Assembly: GCF_004138285.1 (NCBI RefSeq)
Contig: NZ_SCFN01000005.1
Location: 558,001-622,000, forward strand
DNA length: 64,000 bases
Origin: Gottfriedia acidiceleris
GTDB taxonomy: Bacteria > Bacillota > Bacilli > Bacillales > Bacillaceae_G
Direction: 5' to 3'
Shown: positions 27,842 to 37,511 of the stretch, in pieces
Layout of the letters: each line of letters begins with the position of its first letter
Numbering within the stretch: position 1 is the stretch's first letter
Made by a program: the position numbers and the translations under genes
The notes under the pieces: model-generated
The model's database searches: none
What the model was told of the DNA's origin: nothing
Seen by the model: the letters and a program-made list of their open reading frames with translations, nothing else

Positions 27842-30800
27842 ATGAAAAAGAGACAAAAGAAACGAACGTTATCTGCTGTTGCTTTAAGTAGTGCCATGTT
27901 ACTAAATGTCACATTACCACAAAGTGCAATTCTTGCACATGCTGAGTCAAATGCCGATCAGAAAAGTGGGTCGTCTGATGGGAAATTTACAGCAGATGAA
28001 GTGAACCACATATTGGCTGGATTGACACCAGAGCAAAAAGCAAATATTGATAAGCTAACTGGGGCAGATAATGCTCAGAAAATTCATGTGGACAAAAAGA
28101 ATTTAACTGGTTCAAAAAAGATTAATGTAATTGTTCAATTTAAAGAAGATCCAGCAAAGATTCAAATCATAAAGCAATCATTAGCAAAAGGGAGAGCAAC
28201 TGCAAATAGTCAAGCGTTTGAAAGCGAATATTCTGATGCACAAAAAAAGGTGTCAGATTCTCATGCTAAGTTTAAAAGCTTTGTGAATGGACAGCCTAAG
28301 ACGCAAATCATTGGCGGTAAATCTGTAAATACTTCGATGGGTATTACGCGTGAATACACAGATGCATTTAATGGAGTAGCAGTATCATTACCTGCAAATC
28401 AAGTAGAAATACTTGCGGAAAATCCAGATGTTGCTTCTATTTGGTCTCAATTAGAATATTCTGTCCCGGAAGATAATGCTTCCCAAGCTGTAGCGACGAG
28501 TAGATCTGCTGGGAAGCCAACAACAGGGCTTTCTTACTTAGGGATTGATAAACTCCAAGCTGAAGGTAATACAGGGATCATTAAATCAGGTCCACGTGCA
28601 GGACAAAAGGTTAAGGTTGGTGTATTAGACACCGGTATTGATTACAATCACCCAGATTTGAAGGGTGTTTATAAAGGTGGACATGACTTAGTTAATAATG
28701 AAGGATTAGATGCAAATGGAAACGTTAAATACGTAGATGACCATGATCCAATGGAAACAACTTATGAGGATTGGTTAGCTGCGAAGGAGAATCCTGATGT
28801 AATCTCTGGGACACCTCCTGCAGATTATAAGCCATATATTACATCTCATGGAACTCACGTTGCAGGAACGATTGCAGCTAATACGACGAATAATAATGAT
28901 GTTTATTCGGCAAATGGGGTAGCTCCAGATGTAGACCTTTATAGCTATCGTGTACTAGGACCGGGTGGACATGGTACGTCAGATTCTGTATTAAATGGTA
29001 TTGACCAAGCAGTAAAAGATCACATGGATGTGATTAATCTTTCTCTTGGTGCAAATATTAATGACCCATATTATCCAACTAGTATCGCCATTAACAATGC
29101 TACTTTAGCAGGTGTTGTGTGTGATGTTGCAGCAGGTAATGCTGGTCCTGGGCAAGCTACAGTCGGTTCACCAGGAACGTCAGCATTAGCAATTACTGTT
29201 GGCGCAAGTACGATACCTGAACAAATTGCAACAATGACAATTAAGAATGGTTCAGTTTCTTATAAATCACGTTTATTCGGTAAAAACTTTTCACAATCAG
29301 ACGATGTTTATAAAGGGCAAACACTACCAATCGTCGATGTTGGTTTAGGAAGTGAAGCAGATTATAGTGGAATTGATGTGAAAGGTAAACTTGTTCTAGT
29401 TAAGCGTGGAGTTGAGTACTTACAAACAAAAATGGCAAATGCTAAAAATGCCGGAGCTGCAGGTATGATTATCTGGGATAATACGGATGATTCAGCTAGC
29501 CAAGGATATATACCTAACTTCTTAGGTGTCAGTATGGATAATGTTTATTCAGTTTCATTGACACAATCACAAGGACAAGCATTGTCAGATGCGATTAAAA
29601 AAGATCCGAAATCAGCTAACATTACGTTCCCTGCTACACTCGATGCACCGATTAGTAAGAGTGGGGATGAATTGGCAAGTTTTAGCTCTACAGGCCCAGT
29701 TAAAGATTGGACAATAAAGCCAGATATTGTTGCTCCTGGTGTTGATATTTCTTCAACAGCTCCGTACGATATTTGGGAGCCACAAAACAATACAACTCAT
29801 GATTATAAACTTGCGTATCAGATCATGTCTGGTACTTCAATGGCAACACCACATATGGCTGGTATCTCAGCTTTAGTCTTAGCTGCACATCCAGATTATA
29901 CACCGGCTGATGTTAAGACTGCATTAATGAATACAGCTAAAAGTATTGACACAGATTCAAAGACTTATAGCGTATATCAAGTAGGCGCAGGACGTGTTGA
30001 TCCTGCTCGAGCAATCGCTGCAGATGTTAAAATTCAAGTTTTAGAAAAAGCAGTTACTTTTGATAATCCTTCAGATGGATCAACAGCTCATGAAGTTGAT
30101 AACCTGACTGGAAGCATGTTCTTTGGTTTTAAAGGTAGAGGAGAAGGTGCAACGAACGGTTCTGATGATGTTGTTTCTTCAAAAGACTTTAACGTTTCAA
30201 ATCTAGGAACTGGCAGTAAAACATTTAATGTAAGTACTGCATTTATTTCATCAAAATTTGCTGGATCGAATAAAGTAGGTCCTGGCACAGGAAATGATGT
30301 GAAAATCGATTTTTCTGTCGATGGGAAAAATGTGAACGCTATTAATGTTAGTGGAGGAAGCACTGTTAAAGCAACGGCAAAAATTACAGTTCCGTCAAAT
30401 TCATTAGATGGCACTTACGAAGGTTATATTAATCTAGTAAACGCTGCTGACCCATCTGAGACTTATCGTGTTCCGTATACGATTACAGTTGCGGAAAAAG
30501 GAATTAATAAATTCCAAGTAGCGATAAAAGCGGCGTCAGAAGGAAATCTTTCAGCTTATTATTTATCGTTAAATAACGAAATGGAAAACTTATATATTGC
30601 CATAAAAGACAAGGATGGAAAATATATAGGTATCGCAAACGCGTTATCAAACGGTAGTAATTTGATCCCGGGTGTTCAATATGGCCCACTTATAACTCTT
30701 TTTAATGGATGGTATCTTCCATTTACAAAGGCATACGATGGAACGTATGATCAGTCTGGTATCTCAAAGGATGTGCAAGTTCTAAAAGAAGGTGCTTACT

Positions 30801-33800
30801 CACTGGAGTTGATCGCAACTGGTAAAGATGGAAAACGTTACACAGCGGAAGATACGGTCTATGTTGATGGAACACCACCAACTATGATGATGGATCAAGA
30901 CTCCAATGGTGGAATTTATGAAATTGATCCGACAGGATACGTGCCTGGACAAGAAATAAAGGGATTCTCTGGTACGGTTTATGACTCAAATATAGATGTA
31001 ATGAAAAATAATGGAGAAACGTCAGTGCCAAGCCCTAAGGATGGTGTAACACCAGTTCCTGTAGATCAAGCTTTGAACAGTGTTATAGGTTATCAAGATA
31101 GTATGTTCCCAACAGTTTACTTTGATACAAATGCGAAAGGTCGATTCCATTTTGGCGTGACGGCTGAGGATGTAGCAAATAAAATGGGTAGTGAATTTTA
31201 TATTGAGCCTCAGGATTTTTCAGGTGAGAGTGATGGGGATCTATACGGACAGACCTATTATTTCATTAAAAAGGGAGTTCCGTATGTCACATTAACTTCA
31301 TCTAATGGAGTAGATGCAGGACCAGGTAACGAAGATAAAGTAGTTGTTGATAATAATAAACCATTCAAAATGACAATGGCAACTAAGTATGGAGTAGGAA
31401 TGACCGGCGGTAAATTTTTGCTGAATGATAATGGTGTCTATGATCTCAGTAATATTCGCCTTACGGATGAGTATAAAAATTACTTAATCAGTAAAGGTAT
31501 TGATCCGACTACAGTACTTACGGTAAGTCAACCGTATAAACATCCAGTTTATGGAATTGGCGAAACAACAGATGTAACGATTTCAAATATCGGTCCAGCG
31601 GGTGCACTTGATCATGATATGCCGATTATAGAAGCAGATGTGACATACAACAGCCCTGATCCAGTAACAGGGCAATTCCCTTATCAATTACTAAAAGCGA
31701 ATTTAACTTTGTCAGGTGAAGATACAAAAGTAACGTGGTTCCCAACAAATGTACCTTATGTAAGACAGAATATCTCTGTACTTAGAGGGCAAATCGCAGC
31801 GGAATCTTTCGCAAGAAATACTATAAATAACCAATATCCTCAATTCACGGTAGATTCTGGTGCGAAGGTAACTGCTACGGATGATAAAGGTAAAAAATTT
31901 ACAACGGACCAACCAACATCATTTAATAATACAATGGCTTATACGTTTATCAACCCTTATTATGCTCTGACAATGGATGTTAGTGACAAGCCGTATTCTG
32001 TCGAAGCAAGTGTGCCAGGACACTTTAAGGGATATGAAAAAACACCTGTAATTGGTCAAAACAAATACGGTTACCAATCAGGTACTGTAAAAGATCTTCG
32101 AGGTCTATTCCCGATCCTTTTAGGTGGAGATGTTAACGGTGACAACGTCATCGACATGAAAGATTTGATGAAGGAAATCGATGTTTATTATCAATATAAA
32201 AACCTAAATAATTTTAATAATCCAGCAAATAATGTAGCAAACAAAACGGCATTCTTAAACACGAACCGTGATGAAGATATTTATTGGATTAAGCCTACAG
32301 GTTCAGGTTATGGAATTGATTATAATGACTTCTATTTCATCTTTAAAAACTTTGGTCAACAAAATCAAAGTGCAATTGATGCAGGGTTAACTGTTCCAAC
32401 TGCTCAATTAACTGTAGATCAAGATAAAACGATTACAACAGACTTTGCAGGCTCAATCACGTTAAATGCAGGTGATACGGTACAGCAAGTCATGCAAAAG
32501 CTTAATTTTACAGCTCCAGCACAAACAATCGCATCAACACCAAAGTTACAAGACTTGCAAAATGGGGCAACAATCTCGATGTCACCTACAAGTCCGGTGT
32601 TCGTTGATGATGTAGTATGGAGAAAATCAATTACAAAAATTATGCTAGGTTCAACGGATGTAACGAATTTAGTAACAATCAACCCGGCATATCAGTATTA
32701 TGATGCAAATGGTGTACAGCAAACTATGCCATCAAAAATTACGTTCCCAGGTTCTTTATTCCCGACGGCAACGAATTACACTGTTACAGTAAAGGCGACA
32801 GGATACCAAGATGTAACGAAATCTCTAACAGTATCAGCGGTACCGATTCCGACGCCTGCAATTCCAATTATTACGGATCCAACAGTAGCGCATATTGGAC
32901 AGGACTTAACATTAACATTCCAAGAAGATGCGAAATGGCGAAATGGAATCAATAAGGTGATAGTGACAACTATCAATGGTAAGAGCATGGATATTAGTAA
33001 TTTAATTAATCCAGATACAAATCAAAAATATTATGACATCAGTAAACCAGGTCAAATTACGTTCAATGCGAAAACATTTATGACAGATTCGACTCTTGAT
33101 CCAAAAAATAGTTCTACCTATGGTAATGCGACTGTCAACCCTGGTGGAAAAAATTATTTGCCACAACTATACAGATTGACAATTGGCTCAGTAGGTGCAG
33201 ATGGTACGAATTATCCAGATGTCATCGGAGGTTATGATCCTGTTTACACAGGTCAACAACCAGTAGGATACAGTATTACGTTTAACAGCCAAGGTGGATC
33301 AGCGATAAACCCGAAAACAGTGGGATACAAAGCGGACTCAAGTAGATCAAATGGTCCGAATAGTGATTTAATCTCAGCCAAGTCACTTGCACCAACTAAA
33401 CCTGGTTATAAATTCATTGCTTGGTTTAATGAGCCAGAAGGTATAACACAGTGGGATCCAGGACAGGTTTTAACGCAGGACAAAACCGTTTATGCAAAAT
33501 GGCAAATGAATACGACTCAAAGTTATTCACCAGTTGATAAAGCGAACCCGAATGGATTAAAATTTGACGGAAGTAACGCAACTATTACTGGAATAGGTTG
33601 GGTGCTAGGAGAAGGAGATTTAAAAATCAACATCCCAGACTATTTAACGAATGTTTCTTGGTTAACTAGTAAAGATAAAATTGCAAAAATTGAAGCGAAA
33701 TTCTATCAGATGAAGAGCGATGGTTCAACTGAAACGACACCAACACAGTATACATTAGACCCAAGTACTTATAGCTTGTCGTCTAACGGAAGTAATGGAG

Positions 33801-36289
33801 TTTTATCCTTTACAACAGCTACACATGATCAAGCTGTTAAAGCAGGTCAAAACAATTTAGGAGAAAAGTTTGCATTCAGTGAAATGCCAACGCTTGGAAA
33901 TGTGGGTGCGATCAAAGGGTATGATTTAACTATAACATCGACAACAGGCGAAATTTTCACAATACCAGGTGTAAAACTTGGATATAGACGTCATATTGAT
34001 TTAAACGGCGGTACATTAAAGAATGCTAATGACACATTTTTTGCCGATCAGATTGTCAATGGAAAAACAACTGCGCCAACAATGAGTGCAGGTTCAGCAC
34101 GTGTAATAAATGGTAATTTAACGATCAGTAATGACCTATATTTGGATGCAGCTGGTTCAAGTGATAAGAAATCTGATATTACAACAAATCCTAAAGTGCT
34201 AACAGATAATTCAACTTTCTATCTATGTTGGATGAAAGTACCACCAACGGTAAATAAAGACGTTGCTGGAAACATTGTAGGTAGCGATATTACATTACCA
34301 TTTACTGATGATGGCACATGGAAAAACAATATTAAGGCTGTGCAAATCGGTTCTAAAACATTAGTTTTAAATAAGGATTACACGATTTCAAATAATAGTA
34401 TTACACTTAAAGGCGATCTGTTCACAGTTGGACAAAAGTTCAATGTAACGATTGTTTCAGAAGGGTATAAAGATGTCGTTGTGACTGATCAAGTCGTTGG
34501 TTATACGGTAACTTTTGCATCAAATGGTGGAGATCCAGTTCCAGCTCAAATCGTAGACAGAAATGCGACAAAACCAGTTGATCCAACAAAAGTTGGCTAC
34601 AAGTTCTATGGTTGGTATACAGATCAAAATCTAACAATACCATATGATTTTGATACGATCGTAATAAAACCAATCACACTTTATGCGAAATATGCACTAG
34701 CTGGTTCTGTTGTGACATCAGATATAACGGATAATGCATTAGGTAACGATATGCAATTAGAGTTCAGTGATAATGAATGGGCAAATGCGATTACAGGCAT
34801 TAAACTCAACGGTAGTGCGGTAGATGGATCGAAATATAGTGTGGATAAAGTTAATCGTACGATTACGCTAGATAAGAGTCTGTTCACAAGAACGAGAGAT
34901 TATACGATTACGATTAATGCTACTGACTATGCTGATGTGACAGTAGTTCAAAAAGTAGTAAATGGATATAATGTGCATTTCGTCCTTCCAGGTGATGCTC
35001 CATCTGAAGTAAAAGAAGGAACAAAAGATCAAATTGTAGCACGCAGAATTACAGCACCAACTGTTCATGGTTATGAGTTGACTTGGTACGCTGATGCAGA
35101 TCGTACAATCCCTTGGGATTTCACAAATTCAATTTATTCTGCAAAAACAATTTACGGAACATGGAAACCAGCAAAATACACTGTTATCTATGATACGCAA
35201 GATGCTGGACTTGTAGTTTCAGTAAAAGCTGAATACAATTCATTAATTGATGAAACAAAGCCAACAAGAACAGGCTACACATTCGGTGGTTGGTATAAAG
35301 ATGCAGAAGGAAAAACGCCATGGAACTTTGCAACAGACAAAGTATCTGGTGACATGGTTCTATATGCTAAGTGGAATGTTAACTCTTATACAGTTCACTT
35401 TAATAGTAATGGTGGAAGCCAAGTAGCTGACAAAACTGCAAATTATAACACTGGTATCACTGCACCGACAACAACTAGAACGGGTTACACATTCGTTGGA
35501 TGGTACGAGGATGCTGCAGGTAATGTAGCTTGGAACTTTGCAAAAGATAAAGTTACAAACGACACTACGTTATATGCGAAGTGGAAAATCAACTCGTATA
35601 AAGTAAGTTATGTAAGCAATGGTGGTTCTACAGTTCCTGCTCAAACTGCGAATTACAATAGCGTAATTAATTTACCAAAACCAACAAAAACAGGTTATAC
35701 ATTTGCTGGATGGTATAAAGATGCTTCATTAAAAACGCCAGTAGGAAATTCTGTAACACTAACAGGCAACATCACACTTTATGCAAAATGGAACATTAAC
35801 ACGTATACTGTTAAATTTAACAGTAACGGAGGAAGTTCAGTTGCTTCAAAAACAGCAATTTACAATTCAACGATTAGCCAGCCGAAGTCACCAACAAGAA
35901 AAGGCTATGCTTTCGTTGGATGGTACAAAGATGCTGCAGGTAAAGTAGCTTGGAACTTCTCAAAAGATCGTGTTACAGCAAACACAACAATTTACGCGAA
36001 ATGGGTAGCAATTCCTGCTAAACCATCAAATGTGAAATTAACGAAAGCTGGAAAAGATTCTGTGAAACTAACTTGGTCAAAAGTATCAGGTGCAACAGGA
36101 TATGAAATAGTTAAATCAACATCAAAAACAGGAACATATTCTCACTTAACTAGCGTGACAACAACATATTACACGAACAAAGGATTAAGTAAAGGTAAAA
36201 CTTATTATTACAAAATCCGTTCTTACAAAATGGTTGGAACACAAAAAATTTATGGTGAGTGGACAAGCGTAATATCTATCAAACTATAA
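27842..36289 (+). CDS. Giant secreted Vpr-like subtilase with HID, InlB-type and Fn3 domains (2815 aa)
   Basis: This is a paralogue of the 2699-residue protease. It has a signal peptide (about 1-34, cleavage near LAHA), an I9-like propeptide and an S8 domain with Asp263, His336, Asn433 and Ser666 (SGTSMATPHMAG), with a PA insertion before the Ser. Then follow an Fn3-like region, a dockerin-like EF-hand (GGDVNGDNVIDMKDL, about 1427), HID/DUF1533 modules (W-R/K/A at about 1594, 1700, 2160, 2311), seven InlB-type repeats between about 1810 and 2722, and a C-terminal Fn3 domain (about 2722-2815). GGGGGGAAA precedes the ATG. The likely role is digestion of extracellular protein, with the repeats binding substrate or cell wall. 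No LPxTG anchor is visible, so retention, if any, is non-covalent. Confidence 0.95.
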   Translation: MKKRQKKRTLSAVALSSAMLLNVTLPQSAILAHAESNADQKSGSSDGKFTADEVNHILAGLTPEQKANIDKLTGADNAQKIHVDKKNLTGSKKINVIVQFKEDPAKIQIIKQSLAKGRATANSQAFESEYSDAQKKVSDSHAKFKSFVNGQPKTQIIGGKSVNTSMGITREYTDAFNGVAVSLPANQVEILAENPDVASIWSQLEYSVPEDNASQAVATSRSAGKPTTGLSYLGIDKLQAEGNTGIIKSGPRAGQKVKVGVLDTGIDYNHPDLKGVYKGGHDLVNNEGLDANGNVKYVDDHDPMETTYEDWLAAKENPDVISGTPPADYKPYITSHGTHVAGTIAANTTNNNDVYSANGVAPDVDLYSYRVLGPGGHGTSDSVLNGIDQAVKDHMDVINLSLGANINDPYYPTSIAINNATLAGVVCDVAAGNAGPGQATVGSPGTSALAITVGASTIPEQIATMTIKNGSVSYKSRLFGKNFSQSDDVYKGQTLPIVDVGLGSEADYSGIDVKGKLVLVKRGVEYLQTKMANAKNAGAAGMIIWDNTDDSASQGYIPNFLGVSMDNVYSVSLTQSQGQALSDAIKKDPKSANITFPATLDAPISKSGDELASFSSTGPVKDWTIKPDIVAPGVDISSTAPYDIWEPQNNTTHDYKLAYQIMSGTSMATPHMAGISALVLAAHPDYTPADVKTALMNTAKSIDTDSKTYSVYQVGAGRVDPARAIAADVKIQVLEKAVTFDNPSDGSTAHEVDNLTGSMFFGFKGRGEGATNGSDDVVSSKDFNVSNLGTGSKTFNVSTAFISSKFAGSNKVGPGTGNDVKIDFSVDGKNVNAINVSGGSTVKATAKITVPSNSLDGTYEGYINLVNAADPSETYRVPYTITVAEKGINKFQVAIKAASEGNLSAYYLSLNNEMENLYIAIKDKDGKYIGIANALSNGSNLIPGVQYGPLITLFNGWYLPFTKAYDGTYDQSGISKDVQVLKEGAYSLELIATGKDGKRYTAEDTVYVDGTPPTMMMDQDSNGGIYEIDPTGYVPGQEIKGFSGTVYDSNIDVMKNNGETSVPSPKDGVTPVPVDQALNSVIGYQDSMFPTVYFDTNAKGRFHFGVTAEDVANKMGSEFYIEPQDFSGESDGDLYGQTYYFIKKGVPYVTLTSSNGVDAGPGNEDKVVVDNNKPFKMTMATKYGVGMTGGKFLLNDNGVYDLSNIRLTDEYKNYLISKGIDPTTVLTVSQPYKHPVYGIGETTDVTISNIGPAGALDHDMPIIEADVTYNSPDPVTGQFPYQLLKANLTLSGEDTKVTWFPTNVPYVRQNISVLRGQIAAESFARNTINNQYPQFTVDSGAKVTATDDKGKKFTTDQPTSFNNTMAYTFINPYYALTMDVSDKPYSVEASVPGHFKGYEKTPVIGQNKYGYQSGTVKDLRGLFPILLGGDVNGDNVIDMKDLMKEIDVYYQYKNLNNFNNPANNVANKTAFLNTNRDEDIYWIKPTGSGYGIDYNDFYFIFKNFGQQNQSAIDAGLTVPTAQLTVDQDKTITTDFAGSITLNAGDTVQQVMQKLNFTAPAQTIASTPKLQDLQNGATISMSPTSPVFVDDVVWRKSITKIMLGSTDVTNLVTINPAYQYYDANGVQQTMPSKITFPGSLFPTATNYTVTVKATGYQDVTKSLTVSAVPIPTPAIPIITDPTVAHIGQDLTLTFQEDAKWRNGINKVIVTTINGKSMDISNLINPDTNQKYYDISKPGQITFNAKTFMTDSTLDPKNSSTYGNATVNPGGKNYLPQLYRLTIGSVGADGTNYPDVIGGYDPVYTGQQPVGYSITFNSQGGSAINPKTVGYKADSSRSNGPNSDLISAKSLAPTKPGYKFIAWFNEPEGITQWDPGQVLTQDKTVYAKWQMNTTQSYSPVDKANPNGLKFDGSNATITGIGWVLGEGDLKINIPDYLTNVSWLTSKDKIAKIEAKFYQMKSDGSTETTPTQYTLDPSTYSLSSNGSNGVLSFTTATHDQAVKAGQNNLGEKFAFSEMPTLGNVGAIKGYDLTITSTTGEIFTIPGVKLGYRRHIDLNGGTLKNANDTFFADQIVNGKTTAPTMSAGSARVINGNLTISNDLYLDAAGSSDKKSDITTNPKVLTDNSTFYLCWMKVPPTVNKDVAGNIVGSDITLPFTDDGTWKNNIKAVQIGSKTLVLNKDYTISNNSITLKGDLFTVGQKFNVTIVSEGYKDVVVTDQVVGYTVTFASNGGDPVPAQIVDRNATKPVDPTKVGYKFYGWYTDQNLTIPYDFDTIVIKPITLYAKYALAGSVVTSDITDNALGNDMQLEFSDNEWANAITGIKLNGSAVDGSKYSVDKVNRTITLDKSLFTRTRDYTITINATDYADVTVVQKVVNGYNVHFVLPGDAPSEVKEGTKDQIVARRITAPTVHGYELTWYADADRTIPWDFTNSIYSAKTIYGTWKPAKYTVIYDTQDAGLVVSVKAEYNSLIDETKPTRTGYTFGGWYKDAEGKTPWNFATDKVSGDMVLYAKWNVNSYTVHFNSNGGSQVADKTANYNTGITAPTTTRTGYTFVGWYEDAAGNVAWNFAKDKVTNDTTLYAKWKINSYKVSYVSNGGSTVPAQTANYNSVINLPKPTKTGYTFAGWYKDASLKTPVGNSVTLTGNITLYAKWNINTYTVKFNSNGGSSVASKTAIYNSTISQPKSPTRKGYAFVGWYKDAAGKVAWNFSKDRVTANTTIYAKWVAIPAKPSNVKLTKAGKDSVKLTWSKVSGATGYEIVKSTSKTGTYSHLTSVTTTYYTNKGLSKGKTYYYKIRSYKMVGTQKIYGEWTSVISIKL

Positions 36290-36334
36290 AAATAAAATAA
36301 CAAGCAGTACAAATTACTCTTAAGTAACAAAGTC

Positions 36335-36380
36335 AAAAAGGGTGTTGGTCATATTGAGACATATGATTAACACCCTTTTT
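36335..36380 (+). terminator. Terminator of giant protease 2
   Basis: AAAAAGGGTGTT pairs with AACACCCTTTTT. It is the third copy of the hairpin found at 4331 and 18108; similarity continues for about 50 bases beyond it. Confidence 0.82.
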
Positions 36381-36637
36381 GTATGTAATACGATTAGATT
36401 AACTTTTTTCAAATACAAACTTTCCCATATTTTAATAAATGCATTTCAAGGACTCTTTATTGTAAAAGTAATATAGAATGTAGATTTAGAGCGGGGTATT
36501 TCAATAGCGCTTTTTATTTTTAGTTGATAAAATTGCTCTTTTTTATAGATAATAAGCAGATTTTTATCAAGTTTGTAATCTATAGAGCATATTTGCTAGT
36601 TTACAATTTGAAATGATCTTTTATATATTTTCAGATT

Positions 36638-36685
36638 TTATTTGCAGTACACTGTACATTTGCAACATTCATCATTTATTTGCAT
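36638..36685 (-). CDS. Possible Cys-rich micropeptide (15 aa)
   Basis: A minus-strand ORF, MQINDECCKCTVYCK, follows a good ribosome site (AAGGAG, seven bases before ATG). Four of its 15 residues are Cys (CC-x-C-x3-C), which could bind a metal. It lies downstream of the metal operon's terminator on the same strand. Chance cannot be ruled out for so short a frame, and no family is known to me. Confidence 0.3.
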   Translation of the reverse strand: MQINDECCKCTVYCK

Positions 36686-36787
36686 AGAGAGACTCCTTAT
36701 TTGCCATTCTATAAGACTTAATTGCAGATAAGTCTTTTCGTCTATTCTTTTGCTAGTCTATCAAATCTCACTTACATAATAAAAAAC

Positions 36788-36822
36788 GAGGGTGCCAGTA
36801 AGACTTTTAGGGCACCCTCATT
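36788..36822 (-). terminator. Terminator of the metal operon
   Basis: GAGGGTGCC pairs with GGCACCCTC. On the minus strand it is followed by GTTTTTTATT, just after the ycnI stop. Confidence 0.82.
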
Positions 36823-36849
36823 TTATGATTTTATCTATTTAACTTATTC

Positions 36850-37482
36850 TTATTTCTTCTTAAGAATTGCGATCAGTAAAGCAATCACCGAAAGGACAGC
36901 TGCCCCAATTGACATAACTAAAGGAGTATTACTTGAATTTGATTTCTCAATATTTCCCTTAACCGTTTCATCTTTTGTCGTTTTAACAGTTTCACCTTTT
37001 ACTGTTGTTTCTTTCACGATATTCGTAATCGAGTGTGGTGCTTCTGATTTTTCGTCACCAGTCCACTCAACGATACTGCCATCTTTATAATATTGATATG
37101 CATCCCAAGCTCCATTTACTTCAGCGTCTGGGTTTTTGGCCATAAATACGAATTGTTGAAATTGTCCCGCTAAAATACCATCATTTTGTGCACTCCAAGT
37201 AACGGATGTAACTACACCGTTTGCATCTTTTGTTTCGCTAAACTTCCATCCCGGGACTGGTTGATATGAAACAAATTCAAATTTTGAAGGAATTTTAAGT
37301 GTAACTTTTGTTGTTGGTATTTCTTTTTCAGATGGTACTTTCATTGTGTATGTTTCCCAAGCACCGGGGGTTGAAATTTTAGGATTAACTACAACATGCG
37401 CACTCGCAATCCCAGTAAAGAACATTGTCATAGCGAAAGCTGAAGCGATAATTTTAGTCGTTTTTGAAAAGAATTTTTTCAT
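36850..37482 (-). CDS. ycnI: YcnI family copper-associated protein (DUF1775)
   Basis: This 210-residue exported protein has a signal peptide ending GIASA, so the mature chain begins with His29 (HVVVNPK). YcnI/DUF1775 proteins bind Cu(II) through that N-terminal His together with conserved Glu and Trp residues, and are thought to act as copper chaperones at the cell surface. The domain covers about 29-155, with the typical segment STPGAWETYTMKVPSEKE. A linker and one C-terminal membrane helix with a Lys-rich end (about 187-210) anchor it. AAAGGAG precedes the ATG. It follows ycnJ by 29 bases, the usual partner order, as the last gene of the operon. Confidence 0.92.
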   Translation of the reverse strand: MKKFFSKTTKIIASAFAMTMFFTGIASAHVVVNPKISTPGAWETYTMKVPSEKEIPTTKVTLKIPSKFEFVSYQPVPGWKFSETKDANGVVTSVTWSAQNDGILAGQFQQFVFMAKNPDAEVNGAWDAYQYYKDGSIVEWTGDEKSEAPHSITNIVKETTVKGETVKTTKDETVKGNIEKSNSSNTPLVMSIGAAVLSVIALLIAILKKK

Positions 37483-37511
37483 TTTTGTTCGTCTCCTTTA
37501 AATATAATAAA

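Larger units (their letters stand above)
36381..36849. other. Intergenic region between protease and metal operon
   Basis: Apart from the hairpins and micro-ORF listed separately, I see AT-rich sequence with no gene. A hairpin (AAGACTTA with TAAGTCTT, 36713-36736) lies just upstream of the micro-ORF on the minus strand. Confidence 0.45.

Noticed and set aside
9603-36289. Dockerin-like motifs suggesting a cellulosome
   Set aside because: No cohesin or carbohydrate-active domain is present; single EF-hand pairs of this type are common in Vpr-like proteases.
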